A stretch of 64,000 nucleotides of DNA from Evansella caseinilytica (GCF_900107275.1 NZ_FNPI01000008.1:62001-126000), one strand, 5' to 3'; shown: positions 44,842 to 54,914, counted from the first letter of the stretch. A program made the numbers and translations. Notes: a model not told the origin generated them from the letters alone.

Positions 44842-46152
44842 TTATCTTGCAATTTGACGTTTTGCTTCATCGACAGCACTTTCCCAAGCCTGATCCGGAT
44901 CTGTGCCGTCTTCAACCGTTCCAAGTGCATCCTGCATCAGCTGGCTGATCGGGTCGTGCATCGGCCCTTTTATGCCGGCAACAATCTGCTCGGCAGCTTC
45001 AGCATAAATAGCTCCTAAGTCAGGACGAGTAAAGAATTCATCGGACAGTTCCTGAATGGAAGGTTCATCATAAACCGCCGGCGTAGATGGAAACGGACCG
45101 CTGTTTTCAAAAATTTGCAACTGCTGTTCAGGTGCCATCACCCATGTAATAAAGTCATATGCCGCCTCAGCGTTTTCCCCTTGCTTCGGAAGCGTCAGGA
45201 AAGATCCGCCGAAGTTACCGGAGCCTTCCGGCATGAAAGTAATATTCCATTGACCTGCGGTATCCGGCGCATCGTTTTTAATATTCTGCAGCATCCACGG
45301 CGGCAAGAAAACGGTTGCGAAATCTCCAGCGGCCAACGCTGCACCCCACTCGGTTGTATGTCTGTTGATGTTCATGGAAATATCTTTAGCGCTAACTGCA
45401 AGATCCCATGCTTTTTTGTTTTGTTCACTGACGTCCCCGACAAAATTTCCATCTTCATCAAAATATTGAATTTCTCCTTGTTCAAGGATCGCTAAATATA
45501 AGTCGGAAATGGTGTTGAACATTTTTACACCAGTAGCATCATTAAGCTGCTTACCAACTTCAATATAATCTTCCCAAGTGCTCATCAATTCAGCAACTTC
45601 ATCAGGATCTGTCGGCAGGCCCGCTTCTTCAAACAAGTCCATGCGGTAAGCCATTACCATCGGACCTACGTCCGTAGGAATCCCGATCATGAAATCACCC
45701 TCAACATTGTTTGCCTGCTGCCATTTCCAGTCAAGATAATTGTCCTGCAAATCCGCAGCACCAAAGTCATATAAGTTATAGAAATGCTGGCTGTTCTCTT
45801 TCATTCTGTCCAGATAACCTTCATCGACCGCCGAGATATCCGGTGCACCGGAACCGGCGGCAAGTGCAGTAATCAAGTTTTGATGAACATCACCATAATC
45901 TGCTTCTTGAATATTAATCGTTATCCCGGGGTTGTTCTCTTCATATTCACTTGCTAAATCCTGAAGACCAAAACCTGGCCAAGCCCACAATGTCAGTTCA
46001 ACTTCTCCGGCGGCCGCATCGTCGCCGCCGTCATCTGCTGTATCGCCGTCAGTTGTGTCACCATCATCATCGCCGCCACAAGCAGCTAAGCCAAAAGCAA
46101 GTCCAAGACCGGCAAACGTTAGACCAATTTTTTTTGCGAAACTTTTATTCAC
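44842..46152 (-). CDS. sugar-binding lipoprotein of the CUT1 importer
   Basis: 436 residues from a GTG (GGGGAGGCAATAAA upstream). Signal with lipobox LAACG, Asp-rich linker, then an SBP family 1 domain (ELTLWAWPGFGLQDLASEYEENNPGI, WNITFMPEGSGNFGGSFLTLP). Binds the oligosaccharide outside the membrane. First gene of the mannoside operon, with a TGTAAACGC operator-like site about 80 bases upstream and the LacI gene further upstream on the same strand. Confidence 0.92.
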   Translation of the reverse strand: MNKSFAKKIGLTFAGLGLAFGLAACGGDDDGDTTDGDTADDGGDDAAAGEVELTLWAWPGFGLQDLASEYEENNPGITINIQEADYGDVHQNLITALAAGSGAPDISAVDEGYLDRMKENSQHFYNLYDFGAADLQDNYLDWKWQQANNVEGDFMIGIPTDVGPMVMAYRMDLFEEAGLPTDPDEVAELMSTWEDYIEVGKQLNDATGVKMFNTISDLYLAILEQGEIQYFDEDGNFVGDVSEQNKKAWDLAVSAKDISMNINRHTTEWGAALAAGDFATVFLPPWMLQNIKNDAPDTAGQWNITFMPEGSGNFGGSFLTLPKQGENAEAAYDFITWVMAPEQQLQIFENSGPFPSTPAVYDEPSIQELSDEFFTRPDLGAIYAEAAEQIVAGIKGPMHDPISQLMQDALGTVEDGTDPDQAWESAVDEAKRQIAR

Positions 46153-46232
46153 TTTATTGCCTCCCCTTTTTGTTATTATTGTTATTTAAGTTTGTTATCT
46201 TACGCTGTTAATGATACCACCAGGACAAAAAA

Positions 46233-46247
46233 ATGTAAACGCTTTTT
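46233..46247 (-). promoter_or_regulatory. cre-like or LacI operator upstream of the importer operon
   Basis: ATGTAAACGCTTTTT matches the CcpA cre consensus through WTGNAANCG with a mismatch in the right half. LacI-type operators look alike, and the LacI gene next door is the obvious candidate. Confidence 0.5.
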
Positions 46248-46422
46248 CTTTAATTATTTTTGTAAATCTTTTTCGTAATTCACAACGAACATTGAAAATT
46301 AAGGTTTTATTCACATGAAAATGCATAGTCCAGAAAGTTATTTAGTTATTTTTGTTATTGATTTTTACGGATTTTTAATTGGATCACCTGTTTGACATCA
46401 GCTGAAGAAAAAACTGTCCTTC

Positions 46423-46565
46423 GTGCGTTCCAAAAGAAGGCGAAGCAAGCCGGTAAAATAACAATGCGGTAGTCTCGGGCAGCGAACTGTACGCGTAAGT
46501 GCGTAAAAAACAGCACTAACGACGACATATGCCGGCAGTGGTTTCGGGTTTTTTGAACTTTCTTC
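46423..46565 (+). repeat. diverged MITE-like repeat, second family (copy B3)
   Basis: Left GTGCGTTCCAAAAGAAGGCG, right TTTCGGGTTTTTTGAACTTTC, both diverged from the 59-kb copy; about the same length. Confidence 0.45.
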
Positions 46566-47270
46566 ATTAAGAACATACCATGTTTAACAAAACAGTGGTT
46601 CCACACATCGCGGCGGCTTAAATGCCTGCCGGAATCACAGCTGTTTTTTTATAGAATCCGGCGGCTTCCCGCACATTGTATTGCGGCAACTGAGAAAAGC
46701 GAGAGCTGCCATTTGGAACCACTCCGGTACTAAGCAATGGCTTCTTCCCTGCAGGTCAACACTTGTTTTTCATGAAATCAAAGCAAATGCTCTCTTAATC
46801 ATCCGTACGTACTGTTATTGTTGCCTCACGATAAAAAAATATTCCATTGTAAGGACGTGTTTCATTAAAAAGGGGGCAAGTCATCACTTTAGCAGTTAGA
46901 ACTTTACAGCGAGGATGCCGCTATCCATGAAGCGGCTCTCCAGCGGCAACGGCGGTGGAAAATACTAATTGGTATATAATAGGTGGTTTTCATTTATACA
47001 GTGAAATTTCCATTATTTTTGATTTAACCAAAAGCAAGCTGTTTTAAATATGGTAAATTAAGTAATAACATCTTGCTTTCGAAGTCCATTTCTGCCTTTC
47101 AGCAATATTCTTGAAACGCGAAGCTGTCGCGAGTACCCGCACCTGCCAGGCATTTCGTGCATAAGAAGCATTCATAAAAACAAAGGTACTAAAAAGTACA
47201 AACCGACTTTATCAGGTGCTTTCATTTTGGCTGCAATAGCTTCGCGCGTAGCTTAGAAGCTCCGGAAAAT
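46566..47270. other. 0.7-kb non-coding stretch
   Basis: No open frame with a ribosome site in either strand and no recognised RNA. AT-rich; separates the importer operon from the LacI gene terminator. Confidence 0.4.
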
Positions 47271-47271
47271 G

Positions 47272-47294
47272 AAAAAAAGCGCTGTGTTCAGCGC
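47272..47294 (-). terminator. terminator of the LacI gene
   Basis: GCGCTG (47279-47284) pairs with CAGCGC (47289-47294); on the minus strand seven T follow. Confidence 0.75.
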
Positions 47295-47334
47295 CTTCAA
47301 AAAACTAGCCTAGTTATTCTTTGTTTTTCCTTCG

Positions 47335-48378
47335 TCACTTCGGCAGCCCGACGGAATCTCTGATAATCGTTTCACAGGAAACAAGGATTTTCTCCGCAGG
47401 ATATTCCACATTTCTGATCCGCCAGAACAGCTTGCTCACCGCCCGCTTTCCAATTGCTTCCTTTAACACTTGCACAGTTGACAGCGGTGGCGAGAGGCTG
47501 GAAACATGGTCCAGGTTATCAAAGCCGGTGACAGAGCAATCCCCCGGCACGGAATAACCGGACTCCTGCAGCGCTGCCATGATTTGCTCGGCAATTTGAT
47601 CGTTCGCACAAACAAAGCCTGACGGAAGCGGAACCGACTTCTTCCGCCACTGGTCCAGCTGCTTTTTAAATCTCATGCTTAACATCGTACCGTCATCATA
47701 TTCCATATTCAATAGACAGCTCTTCGGATTACAGGCATCATAATGCTTCTCCAGCGCAGTGCGAAAGCCGATCCAACGATCATAAAAGCTGCGTGAATAG
47801 TTAATATCCCCGATAAACTTCAGCTCTTTGTGCCCCAGGCCGATTAAATGCGACGTAACTTTGAAAACGCCATCAACATTATCCATAAAGATCGAATCAG
47901 CTTTAATCAGCGGATCTTCATGATCCACCATCACAAACGGCACTTGATGCTTGCTCAACTGCAGAAGCATTTCCGTAGCTACAAGGCCGACGGTTATAAT
48001 GCCTAACAAATTGCTGGTTTTTACGCTGTCAGATAAATTGTTTTGGCTGGAGATAACGACCACGCCGATTCCGAGATCTTCCAGCTCATCAATGATGCCG
48101 TTAAAAATTTTGCTCCAGTAATTCGACTCCACATTTTGATACCGGTGATTCGGCATCACAACCAGTACAAAACCATTATGTATGCTTTTATACTGATCTT
48201 CCTGTATGTTTTCACCGGAGTTTTCCTTGAAATACCCCAGCTGTTTTGCAACAAAAAGTATTTTCTGCCTGGTGGCTTCACTGACCCCAGGTTTTCCGTT
48301 TAAGGTTTTTGATACAACATATTTGGAATAACCGGCTGTATCTGCTATTAATTGCATCGTCACCTTCTTTTTACTCAT
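47335..48378 (-). CDS. LacI-family transcriptional regulator
   Basis: 347 residues. The N-terminal helix-turn-helix (VTMQLIADTAGYSKYVVSKTLNGKPGVSEATRQKI) differs from the usual sequence TVSRVLN by YVVSKTLN. A periplasmic-binding-like effector domain follows, ending GYSVPGDCSVTGFDNLDHVSSLSPPLSTVQ. Most likely the repressor of the adjacent mannoside importer and hydrolases. It has its own terminator, so it is transcribed separately. Confidence 0.92.
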   Translation of the reverse strand: MSKKKVTMQLIADTAGYSKYVVSKTLNGKPGVSEATRQKILFVAKQLGYFKENSGENIQEDQYKSIHNGFVLVVMPNHRYQNVESNYWSKIFNGIIDELEDLGIGVVVISSQNNLSDSVKTSNLLGIITVGLVATEMLLQLSKHQVPFVMVDHEDPLIKADSIFMDNVDGVFKVTSHLIGLGHKELKFIGDINYSRSFYDRWIGFRTALEKHYDACNPKSCLLNMEYDDGTMLSMRFKKQLDQWRKKSVPLPSGFVCANDQIAEQIMAALQESGYSVPGDCSVTGFDNLDHVSSLSPPLSTVQVLKEAIGKRAVSKLFWRIRNVEYPAEKILVSCETIIRDSVGLPK

Positions 48379-48771
48379 TCAATCCATCACCCATTCCGAC
48401 ATCAGCAAACTTATGTTAGCTTTGTTATTATCATGTATTAGTATATCATTTCTGCACAGCAATGTAAGAATATTTTTTACAGATGTTCGGCATTTTTTTG
48501 TTATTAGTGAATTTGTAAAATTTTCCTTAACGCGCGAAGAAGTTCGTATTGAACGTCGCTAAAAGGAAGTTATTGGATTTTTATAGCGTTTGCCAATACG
48601 ATCGGTTTTTATCTTTTTGCACTTATAGAAAAAAGTCTAAGAAAAATCTCACTCGAAGCTGGCGGGAAAAATTTTTCTTAGACTGGCTGAACCATTTGGT
48701 TTACTGTCTTTTAGCCGTGGGCGGCAAGAAATGCCGTTTCCCCGGTAAGGGATGATCCCATTAGCGTTTGA
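48379..48771. other. non-coding gap upstream of the LacI gene
   Basis: AT-rich. GATCGGTTTTTATCTTTTTG near 48600 is similar to the repeat hairpin, a probable remnant. No gene seen. Confidence 0.3.
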
Positions 48772-49218
48772 TTAGGCTTTCAATAAATTGTACACTTCTT
48801 CATCAAGCTTTTTCGCCAATTGCGGATCATACGTTTTTTCGAATTTCGGCTCCACCGTAATTTTGCCGCCATAAAAAATAACATCCTCGACCGATTCCAC
48901 ATCTACTGTGACAACGCGCAATTTCATCGTTTTCTCAATCACATTGGAGACTGCCGCTATTCCACGAATGGAGTAACAGCTGCCCGCAGCAATTACTCCC
49001 AATGTCACATTCGGATTTTCCTGGAGGTTTTTCGCCGTATGCGCGTTATGCCCGACGGCAAATTTCACCTTGCTACCTTCCGGGTGAGCATATATCCATG
49101 AGATAACAGCTAAGTCAGGGCGTTGCGTGGCGTGGTCAATCGTCACCACCGAGACAATTTTCTCCTCTTCCAAAGCTTTTACCAGTTCCGGACTTAACGT
49201 ATTGTCAGCTTTCGCCAT
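48772..49218 (-). CDS. pyridoxamine 5'-phosphate oxidase-fold flavoprotein
   Basis: 148 residues of the split-barrel PPOX-like family (VSVVTIDHATQRPDLAVISWIYA, KVKFAVGHNAHTAKNLQENPNVTLGVI, GSCYSIRGIAAV). Probably binds FMN or F420-like cofactor; exact reaction unknown. AAAGGGGAATCAAG ribosome site. Single gene. Confidence 0.82.
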   Translation of the reverse strand: MAKADNTLSPELVKALEEEKIVSVVTIDHATQRPDLAVISWIYAHPEGSKVKFAVGHNAHTAKNLQENPNVTLGVIAAGSCYSIRGIAAVSNVIEKTMKLRVVTVDVESVEDVIFYGGKITVEPKFEKTYDPQLAKKLDEEVYNLLKA

Positions 49219-49437
49219 CTTGATTCCCCTTTCGTTATTATATCCTCTATTTATTTTCCCTTATCCTCAGTCCATATTATACCCGTTCTCCTCATTTATA
49301 AAAAGAAGAACCAAGCGATTCTGCCGAGCTTCTCAATGCATGTCATGGCGCTTCGATTGCCAAGTAACGTTCATTTGTCTCCGGGGCTCCTTCTTGTTTC
49401 AAAAGCAATAAAGTTTACGGAAACAACGTATCTTTAA

Positions 49438-49478
49438 GTGTTTGTTCAAAAAGATAAAAAGCAATCTTTTTGAACAAA
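49438..49478 (+). repeat. isolated repeat hairpin
   Basis: GTGTTTGTTCAAAAAGAT pairs with ATCTTTTTGAACAAA around AAAAAGCA. It is the left-end hairpin of the 145-bp elements without any tail, followed by TTATTGACA. May act as a terminator. Confidence 0.6.
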
Positions 49479-49599
49479 AAAGTTATTGACAAATTCGCCT
49501 ATATAATGTAAGTTATTTACATATATAGCTGTGTGATCTAACAATTCATAAACTTTCATTTACAGATATAAAAAGGTAAATCGTCTGCGGTGAACATTT

Positions 49600-49716
49600 G
49601 GAAGCGGAAAGTAAGCAGCAATGCTGTAATTGTTTAGTAGGAACAGGGACGCAAAACTATTTTCTGCACCCGTGGCGTTATAACCGACGGTGCGCTGCTG
49701 CACATCTTGTTCCTTT
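49600..49716 (+). other. possibly structured intergenic RNA
   Basis: AGGAACA (about 49638) can pair with TGTTCCT (about 49708), enclosing GGGACGCAAA and a CACCCGT/ACGGTG hairpin; GCAGCA and TGCTGC can also pair. No known class fits. Lies about 500 bases upstream of the broken metalloprotease gene. Confidence 0.25.
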
Positions 49717-49860
49717 TTCCACATTTAAGCCGGCTGTGAACCTTTCAGATAAAATTGGAAACTTCATTCCTACTTTTTTCTCCTATTCTATGAAAAATAT
49801 TCTTCAAGAATCGATATATATAAGTTTTATTCAGAAAAACCGCTTTTTACCTTTTTGTAC

Positions 49861-50013
49861 GTGTTCAACAAGAGGAGATAACAGTGCCAAGAAAGGCCGA
49901 GGAACGGCAGTCGCGAACAGCGGCGCACTCACAGAACGCAGGCGAGCAGCAGCTAGAGAACACACCCAAGAAATTCGCAGGTACTGTTCCCCGCTTTTTT
50001 TAAACATCCTCTT
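49861..50013 (+). repeat. MITE-like repeat, second family (copy B4)
   Basis: Left GTGTTCAACAAGAGGAGATAAC, body GCCAAGAAAGGCCGAGG, right CCCCGCTTTTTTTAAACATCC. Diverged relative of 59066-59221. Confidence 0.5.
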
Positions 50014-50217
50014 GCAGACTAACACATTTCAATAACAGGCATCTTTATCTACCTTACTTCATCTCAAAGCAGGGGTAACAAACGAGAAGCTGTTCACCTC
50101 CATAGATATCTGCCGTAGAAAAGAGAGGTAGCTCACACCAAGAAAAAGGGAGGTGGGTTCTTTTTTTGGTCGGTTGCGCGGCTAATAACAGATTATGTTG
50201 AGGAGGAGATTTTAAGA

Positions 50218-51265
50218 ATGAAAAAAATGACAGTTTCTTTCCTTTTGATAACGGTTACTTTTTTTATGCTGGCTTATCCGTTTACTGCAGCAGCAGATTC
50301 CGGGACATCCGATTCGATCACTTCCGAGAACGCAACAATGGATGATATGCCTGAATTTTTACGGCCATCTGTTGAATGGGTCTATCATCAACGAATGATT
50401 CCGGAAGGGACACCCGGTTATCCAAATCTGATTTTTGATCAAATTATATGCCGGAAATGGAACGCTTCATTACGTGGTGCGTTGGCAGTCGCCTAAAAAT
50501 CTGACATTGGAACAACGCCGGAAAATCGAAGCAATGATACATCGTCAAGTCAATCATTGGACAAGCGCTTTGATAGGATATGACGGCTGGCCCTACGGTG
50601 AAATTCCCGTCAAAGTCGTAGGCTGGGCAGTCGCCGATGCTTCACAAATTTTAGACAGACAACCTGACGAAATAGTCTATACTGACTATATTTTTGATGA
50701 CTTAAGCAGAACAGATCCGCGAATCCCTGAGAAACTACCAATCGCCCCTAGTGAATTGTCGAGATTTGAGAATTTTAGAAACCCAAACTATTCTTATCCC
50801 GGCGGTTTAGACAAGCGATTTGATATGTATCTCTGGGCCACGGAAAGTTTTGGCGGCGGAGCCGGCGGAGATTGGGGGCAACGACAGTCGGATGATTATA
50901 TTCTAAGTACCCTCGATTTAGATCAAGTTACGATTGTTGCCCATGAGCTCGGTCATGGTTTTGGACTGCCGGATTTTTATCAAGACCACGAGTGCCCGCC
51001 AGGAGGTTTTCCTTTGCCGACGATTATGTGGGCCGGTAACTCTTCAACAATTGACAGAAGATATCCGGTGTACGGCAACTGGCCTGAAACCGGCGTCCAA
51101 TGGGTTCAGTACACTTTTGATCAACATTATACGATTGTTCAATCTGATGTATATTGGTTTAAAGACAACTTAGGTATCGATGTCCCCAATTCTTACAGAA
51201 TCCTGTATCTTAATAGAGGTCAGTGGGAGGAGGTCGGCGGCCCTGTTGGACTTGGCACGAAATAA
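50218..51265 (+). pseudogene. secreted zinc metalloprotease, frameshifted
   Basis: The first frame (50218-50496, GGAGGAGA upstream) has a signal peptide (KMTVSFLLITVTFFMLAYPFTAAA) and ends early. The second frame continues to 51265 with LYAGNGTLHYVVRWQ and the zinc site VAHELGHGFGLPDFY, a HExxHxxGxxD motif of M6/metzincin type. Removing one T from ATTTTTG (50431-50437) joins the frames into about 348 residues. Either a real inactivating insertion or a sequencing error. Confidence 0.75.
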
Positions 51266-51499
51266 ACAAGTTTAACACGACAACCTTTTCCCCTGTAAGC
51301 ACAAACGCAATCCGGCTTGAATTTCTATCCGATACAACATCTACAGGTATACTAGAGTGGAAAGTGCCGGCTAATAAATAATGATCTTGGGTTTGCAGGG
51401 AATGGCCATGGTTTTTCCCTGTAGACAATTCACATGAATCAGAGGAGGATGAGTTCATGCTCCTTGACTTGTACCGTTCTCTCACAGCCGTTTTTATTA

Positions 51500-51814
51500 T
51501 CAATCTATTGGCAAACCCACAATTGGGGTAATATCAATACCGTACTTCAGTAATATAGATTGCAACAAACCAAAAAGTAATAGGATGAAAAAACCAAGAA
51601 GCATAGACATTATCCCTTTCACACCAGCTATTAAAAAGTTTTCTTTTTCTTCGATAACACGATACAGACCAGAGCCTGTTGCAACCATAATAAATACAGC
51701 AAGACCTTTTACAGGCACTAAGTATATAAGACTCGGTACTCCGGTTATGTGTAATGAAACCAAATATCCAACAATATACAGGGGAATATAAAATCGTGCT
51801 TTCTTTTTCCACAT
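51500..51814 (-). CDS. membrane protein, probable LXG-toxin immunity protein (paralogue 1)
   Basis: 104 residues, about four hydrophobic segments; begins MWKKKARFYIPLYIVGY and contains TGVPSLIYLVPVKGLAVFIMVATGSGLYRVIEEKENF. About 60 percent like the protein at 51995-52303, from which it derives by tandem duplication. Position right after an LXG toxin and a membrane nature suit immunity to a membrane-acting toxin. GGAGGGAGTTTC ribosome site. Confidence 0.75.
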   Translation of the reverse strand: MWKKKARFYIPLYIVGYLVSLHITGVPSLIYLVPVKGLAVFIMVATGSGLYRVIEEKENFLIAGVKGIMSMLLGFFILLLFGLLQSILLKYGIDITPIVGLPID

Positions 51815-51994
51815 GAAACTCCCTCCTCACTGCTCCGCATTAATCGTCGTAATTACTATATCAATGCCTCCGGAAAACATTCCAAACTACAATACTGGGA
51901 AATATCGTGGATTTTCCCTGCGGATTGTTTGCATGAGGCGGAGGGAGAGAAGTTCATGCACCATGACTTGTACCATTTTATCAGTTTGCTATTT

Positions 51995-52303
51995 TCACGG
52001 TATACCGATAAACGGCGTAATATCTATACCGAATTTTAATAATACAGAATACATAAAAAAAAGAATTAGAAGGATTAACAGACTAAAAAGGATGTTTTTT
52101 AAACTTTTAAGACAAACTAATAAATAATTTTCTTTTTCTTCGATAACACGGTACAGAGCAGAGCCTGATGCAACCATAATAATCACAGCAATACCTTTAA
52201 CAGGCACTAAGTATATCAGACTGGGTACTCCGGTTGCGAACAGCGAAAACACATAGCCCATGATATATAGGGTGATATAGTATTTTGCTTTCTTTTTCCA
52301 CAT
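51995..52303 (-). CDS. membrane protein, probable LXG-toxin immunity protein (paralogue 2)
   Basis: 102 residues with the same plan as its neighbour: MWKKKAKYYITLYIMGYVFS, TGVPSLIYLVPVKGIAVIIMVASGSALYRVIEEKENY, GIDITPFIGIP. Starts 12 bases after the toxin stop and shares an identical upstream sequence with the other copy (GAGGAGGGAGTTTCATGTGG). Directly linked to the toxin gene, so likely the cognate copy. Confidence 0.78.
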   Translation of the reverse strand: MWKKKAKYYITLYIMGYVFSLFATGVPSLIYLVPVKGIAVIIMVASGSALYRVIEEKENYLLVCLKSLKNILFSLLILLILFFMYSVLLKFGIDITPFIGIP

Positions 52304-52315
52304 GAAACTCCCTCC

Positions 52316-54119
52316 TCACTGTTTCGCATTAATCGTTGTAATCACTATATCAATGCTGCCCGACAACATTAAGCCAGTATTAATTTGAACCGTTTTATAT
52401 AACAAACCAGTTTCGGTCATATAGTTGATCGTTATATTCTTTATACTTTTATCAACAACTTTATATCCTATTTTGACACCTTCCTGTTGCACTCGGAAGA
52501 AGCCGATAGAACTATAAGTGGTTCTTACTGTTGCCGTTGCAAGCTGATAGCCGGAAATCCCTAAACATAATGTGGTAACACCGAGTTGATAGTAATTGTA
52601 ATACTCTTCCCCATGATCCGGTGAAGCAGTCTCGAAAACATTTTTTATGACATTGTATTCCCCTTTATCATTTCCAGCGAGGGCATTCCATGCCTGACTC
52701 CCCCCTGCTACGACATTATTAAAACCATCAACAAACAACAGACCGCCTGCTCCGATGGTGATTCCTGCCAATAGGCCCCCAGAAGCGGCGGTACCGCCTG
52801 TAGCCAAAATTCCTCCTCCAGCCATTTGAAAGCCGCCTCCTGCGAGCTTCAACGCCCCCCAGCCGACTTCCTCCCAATCTGTCCGTTCATAAAAATCTGT
52901 CACGCCAATCCAGGCATTGTTGGCGGTTTCGGCTGTCCAGTCCCAGGCAGCGTTCGCTGTTCCCACTGTCCAGTTCGCCGCTCCAGTTGGCGCCGGCTAC
53001 AGCTTCTTTCGTCCAGTCCTTCACTGCTTCGTTCCCTTTCCCCATGTTATACGCATAAGGGAGAGTTTGTACCGCGGTCTTCGCCATCAGCTGTTTTAAA
53101 TAATCGCCGCTCAGCACATTATGAGCCAGTCGTTTTATCGGCGGTGTCTTTACCTGAAAGTGCCCGCGGCTGGCGTTCCGATAGACCCATTGGATACCTC
53201 CCATAGTCTGCCGGAATATTTCTTGTAGATAATCGCTGTTTAACACATGGTACAGTTGCTGCTGAATTCCGACCACGCCGTCTGTTTTTGCCGCGTTTCG
53301 CAATTCAGCCATGACCGCCGCCAATGCCTTCACATCGCATTGAAGTCGTTCTTTGACAGAGCCGCCGAGCAAAGCAGACAGTCCGCCACTGTTCCGGACA
53401 TCCTTCGATGCCAGCGCGTCTCTGGTGAATTCTGTGTCAAAAATGTCCGTTCCTTTGATGCCTGTAACAACATCCTTTAAGGCAAGGATATCCTGTTTTG
53501 TCGTGCTGTGCTGAAAATTGGTGAACCGGGTTTCTCCCTTTTCCGCGCCTGCCTGGTGAACGGCTTTTTCAAGGAAATACAGAAGCTCTCTGGTGTTGTC
53601 AATATCACGTCTTCCTTCTCTTGTAAAAGTAAATACGTTTTGATCAAGTTTTGTGATGCCATGTTCCACTTCCCATTTCGCAGCGGCGACAGGAGCCAAC
53701 GGAGGTGCGGCGGCACTGGTAATATCGCTGACTCCTTGAATGGTGTACTGAATCGCTTGCTGGATATCTTCTATTTTTCTGAATTCTCTATCGATCTCCG
53801 TCAGGGTATCTTGTAAATAATTACTCTCAATCACCGCCGCAGGATGCGTATCGACATTTGCCCGAAACGACTGGATGTGTTTATCAAAGCTTTGTTGAAG
53901 TTCTCGAAATAATTGCTGAAAAGCAGTCAGGATCGTTCCATGGGTTTCGGTAAAATAAGCTTTCGCAGCATCCGCCGTCCGCCCTTTAAACGTGTCCATT
54001 GACTAAATATGATCTATAGCCGACTTGATATCAGTCATCGCTTCTATTAGACTTTCTATTTCTGACCGCAGTTCATTGGAAAAATCAATTACCTCGGAAA
54101 TATCCACTTTAAGTCCCAT
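52316..54119 (-). pseudogene. LXG polymorphic toxin (YwqJ-like locus) with amber codon and frameshift
   Basis: Full reading starts at the ATG at 54119 (AAAAGGAGGGCGAACGC). MGLKVDISEVIDFSNELRSE continues for 38 residues to an in-frame TAG at 54003-54005. The same frame then continues SMDTFKGRTADAAKAYFTETH, the LXG core, to about residue 380. A one-base shift near 52977-52982 moves translation to the frame giving GTANAAWDWTAETANNAW and the C-terminal toxin part. Repaired length about 600 residues. The C-terminal part has a glycine-zipper stretch (LAGGGFQMAGGGILATGG, GLLAGITIGAGGLLF) and a hydrophobic end, which resembles membrane-permeabilising LXG toxins more than nucleases. Likely inactive as sequenced. 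Confidence 0.85.
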
Positions 54120-54134
54120 GCGTTCGCCCTCCTT

Positions 54135-54443
54135 TTAAACGTGCAATCGCTGCGGTTCGTTGCGTACACTGTTATTCCGCCTTGCTAACTGCTCATCGTT
54201 CTCCCGCATTGTCTCCACTGTGTCACTTAACACTTCGCTGTCTTCTTCCAGTAACAACCGATACTTTTCCAGCAGCTTCATCGATTGGTTAACTGTCTCC
54301 AAATCAGCGGTAAACGGAGGTATATTCGTGTTTTTAAAGCCTTGCTTCGCGTTGAATTTCGTATGTAAGCCGGTGAGGGAGCCTCTCAACTTATTCACAC
54401 CGGCGCGTATCTCGCTTATATTAACAGCGACTTCTTTTCCCAT
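54135..54443 (-). CDS. LXG-associated helical protein (YwqI/DUF5344-like)
   Basis: 102 residues, all-helical: VNISEIRAGVNKLRGSLTGL, then TADLETVNQSMKLLEKYRLLLEEDSEVLSDTVETM. Such small WXG100-size proteins pair with LXG toxins for delivery by the ESX/type VII secretion system. Ends 16 bases before the toxin start. Confidence 0.8.
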   Translation of the reverse strand: MGKEVAVNISEIRAGVNKLRGSLTGLHTKFNAKQGFKNTNIPPFTADLETVNQSMKLLEKYRLLLEEDSEVLSDTVETMRENDEQLARRNNSVRNEPQRLHV

Positions 54444-54453
54444 GACGTTCCGT

Positions 54454-54879
54454 TCACTCCTTTTGAACCTGTGCTTGTCTGATTTGATTATCCAAGGAGG
54501 AAAGGGATGCTTGCAGACCGCTTAAGCTGTTCGTATAATACAAGTTACTTTGCTCCGCGCTTCGCAAATCTGCTTCCAGCTCGTCCCTGGTAGCAACCGT
54601 CTTTTGCAAAAAATGATTGACATTGCTCCGGTATGTCGAGTATCGCCGGACAAACGCTGTTTCGTTCGCCCCTTTCCAGCTGCTCGTATCCACGGAAAAA
54701 CGGTCGATCTTTCTTTTCGTTGTTTCCAAATCAATGATATCTGTCTGTATACGATTGACAGCCGTCCGAAGTCTCGTTATTTTATCAGCCAGCTGCGATA
54801 ATTGACTCCTGGAATAACGAATGTCCTGCATAACAGCAGACTTTTTCGTTAGCAGATGACTGAGGTTTCTGCTGTTCAT
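54454..54879 (-). CDS. LXG-associated helical protein (YwqH/DUF5082-like)
   Basis: 141 residues from the ATG at 54879 (GGGGGGATGGGAA upstream). Coiled coil (LADKITRLRTAVNRIQTDIIDLETTKRKI), SSWKGANETAFV and a second helical hairpin. Matches the first gene of ywqHIJ-type operons; targeting partner of the toxin. It heads the locus, with a repeat remnant upstream at 54915-55020. Confidence 0.8.
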   Translation of the reverse strand: MNSRNLSHLLTKKSAVMQDIRYSRSQLSQLADKITRLRTAVNRIQTDIIDLETTKRKIDRFSVDTSSWKGANETAFVRRYSTYRSNVNHFLQKTVATRDELEADLRSAEQSNLYYTNSLSGLQASLSSLDNQIRQAQVQKE

Positions 54880-54914
54880 TTCCCATCCCCCCAATTCCGA
54901 TATCGTGATTGTCA

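Noticed and set aside
46681-46899. 72-codon plus-strand frame upstream of the importer operon
   Set aside because: Starts at a TTG or ATG without a ribosome site; codon use unlike the neighbours.
49636-49660. Cyclic di-GMP-I riboswitch
   Set aside because: Only GGGACGCAAA matches. The GCAAACC block and GNRA-capped P1b stem expected just upstream are missing.
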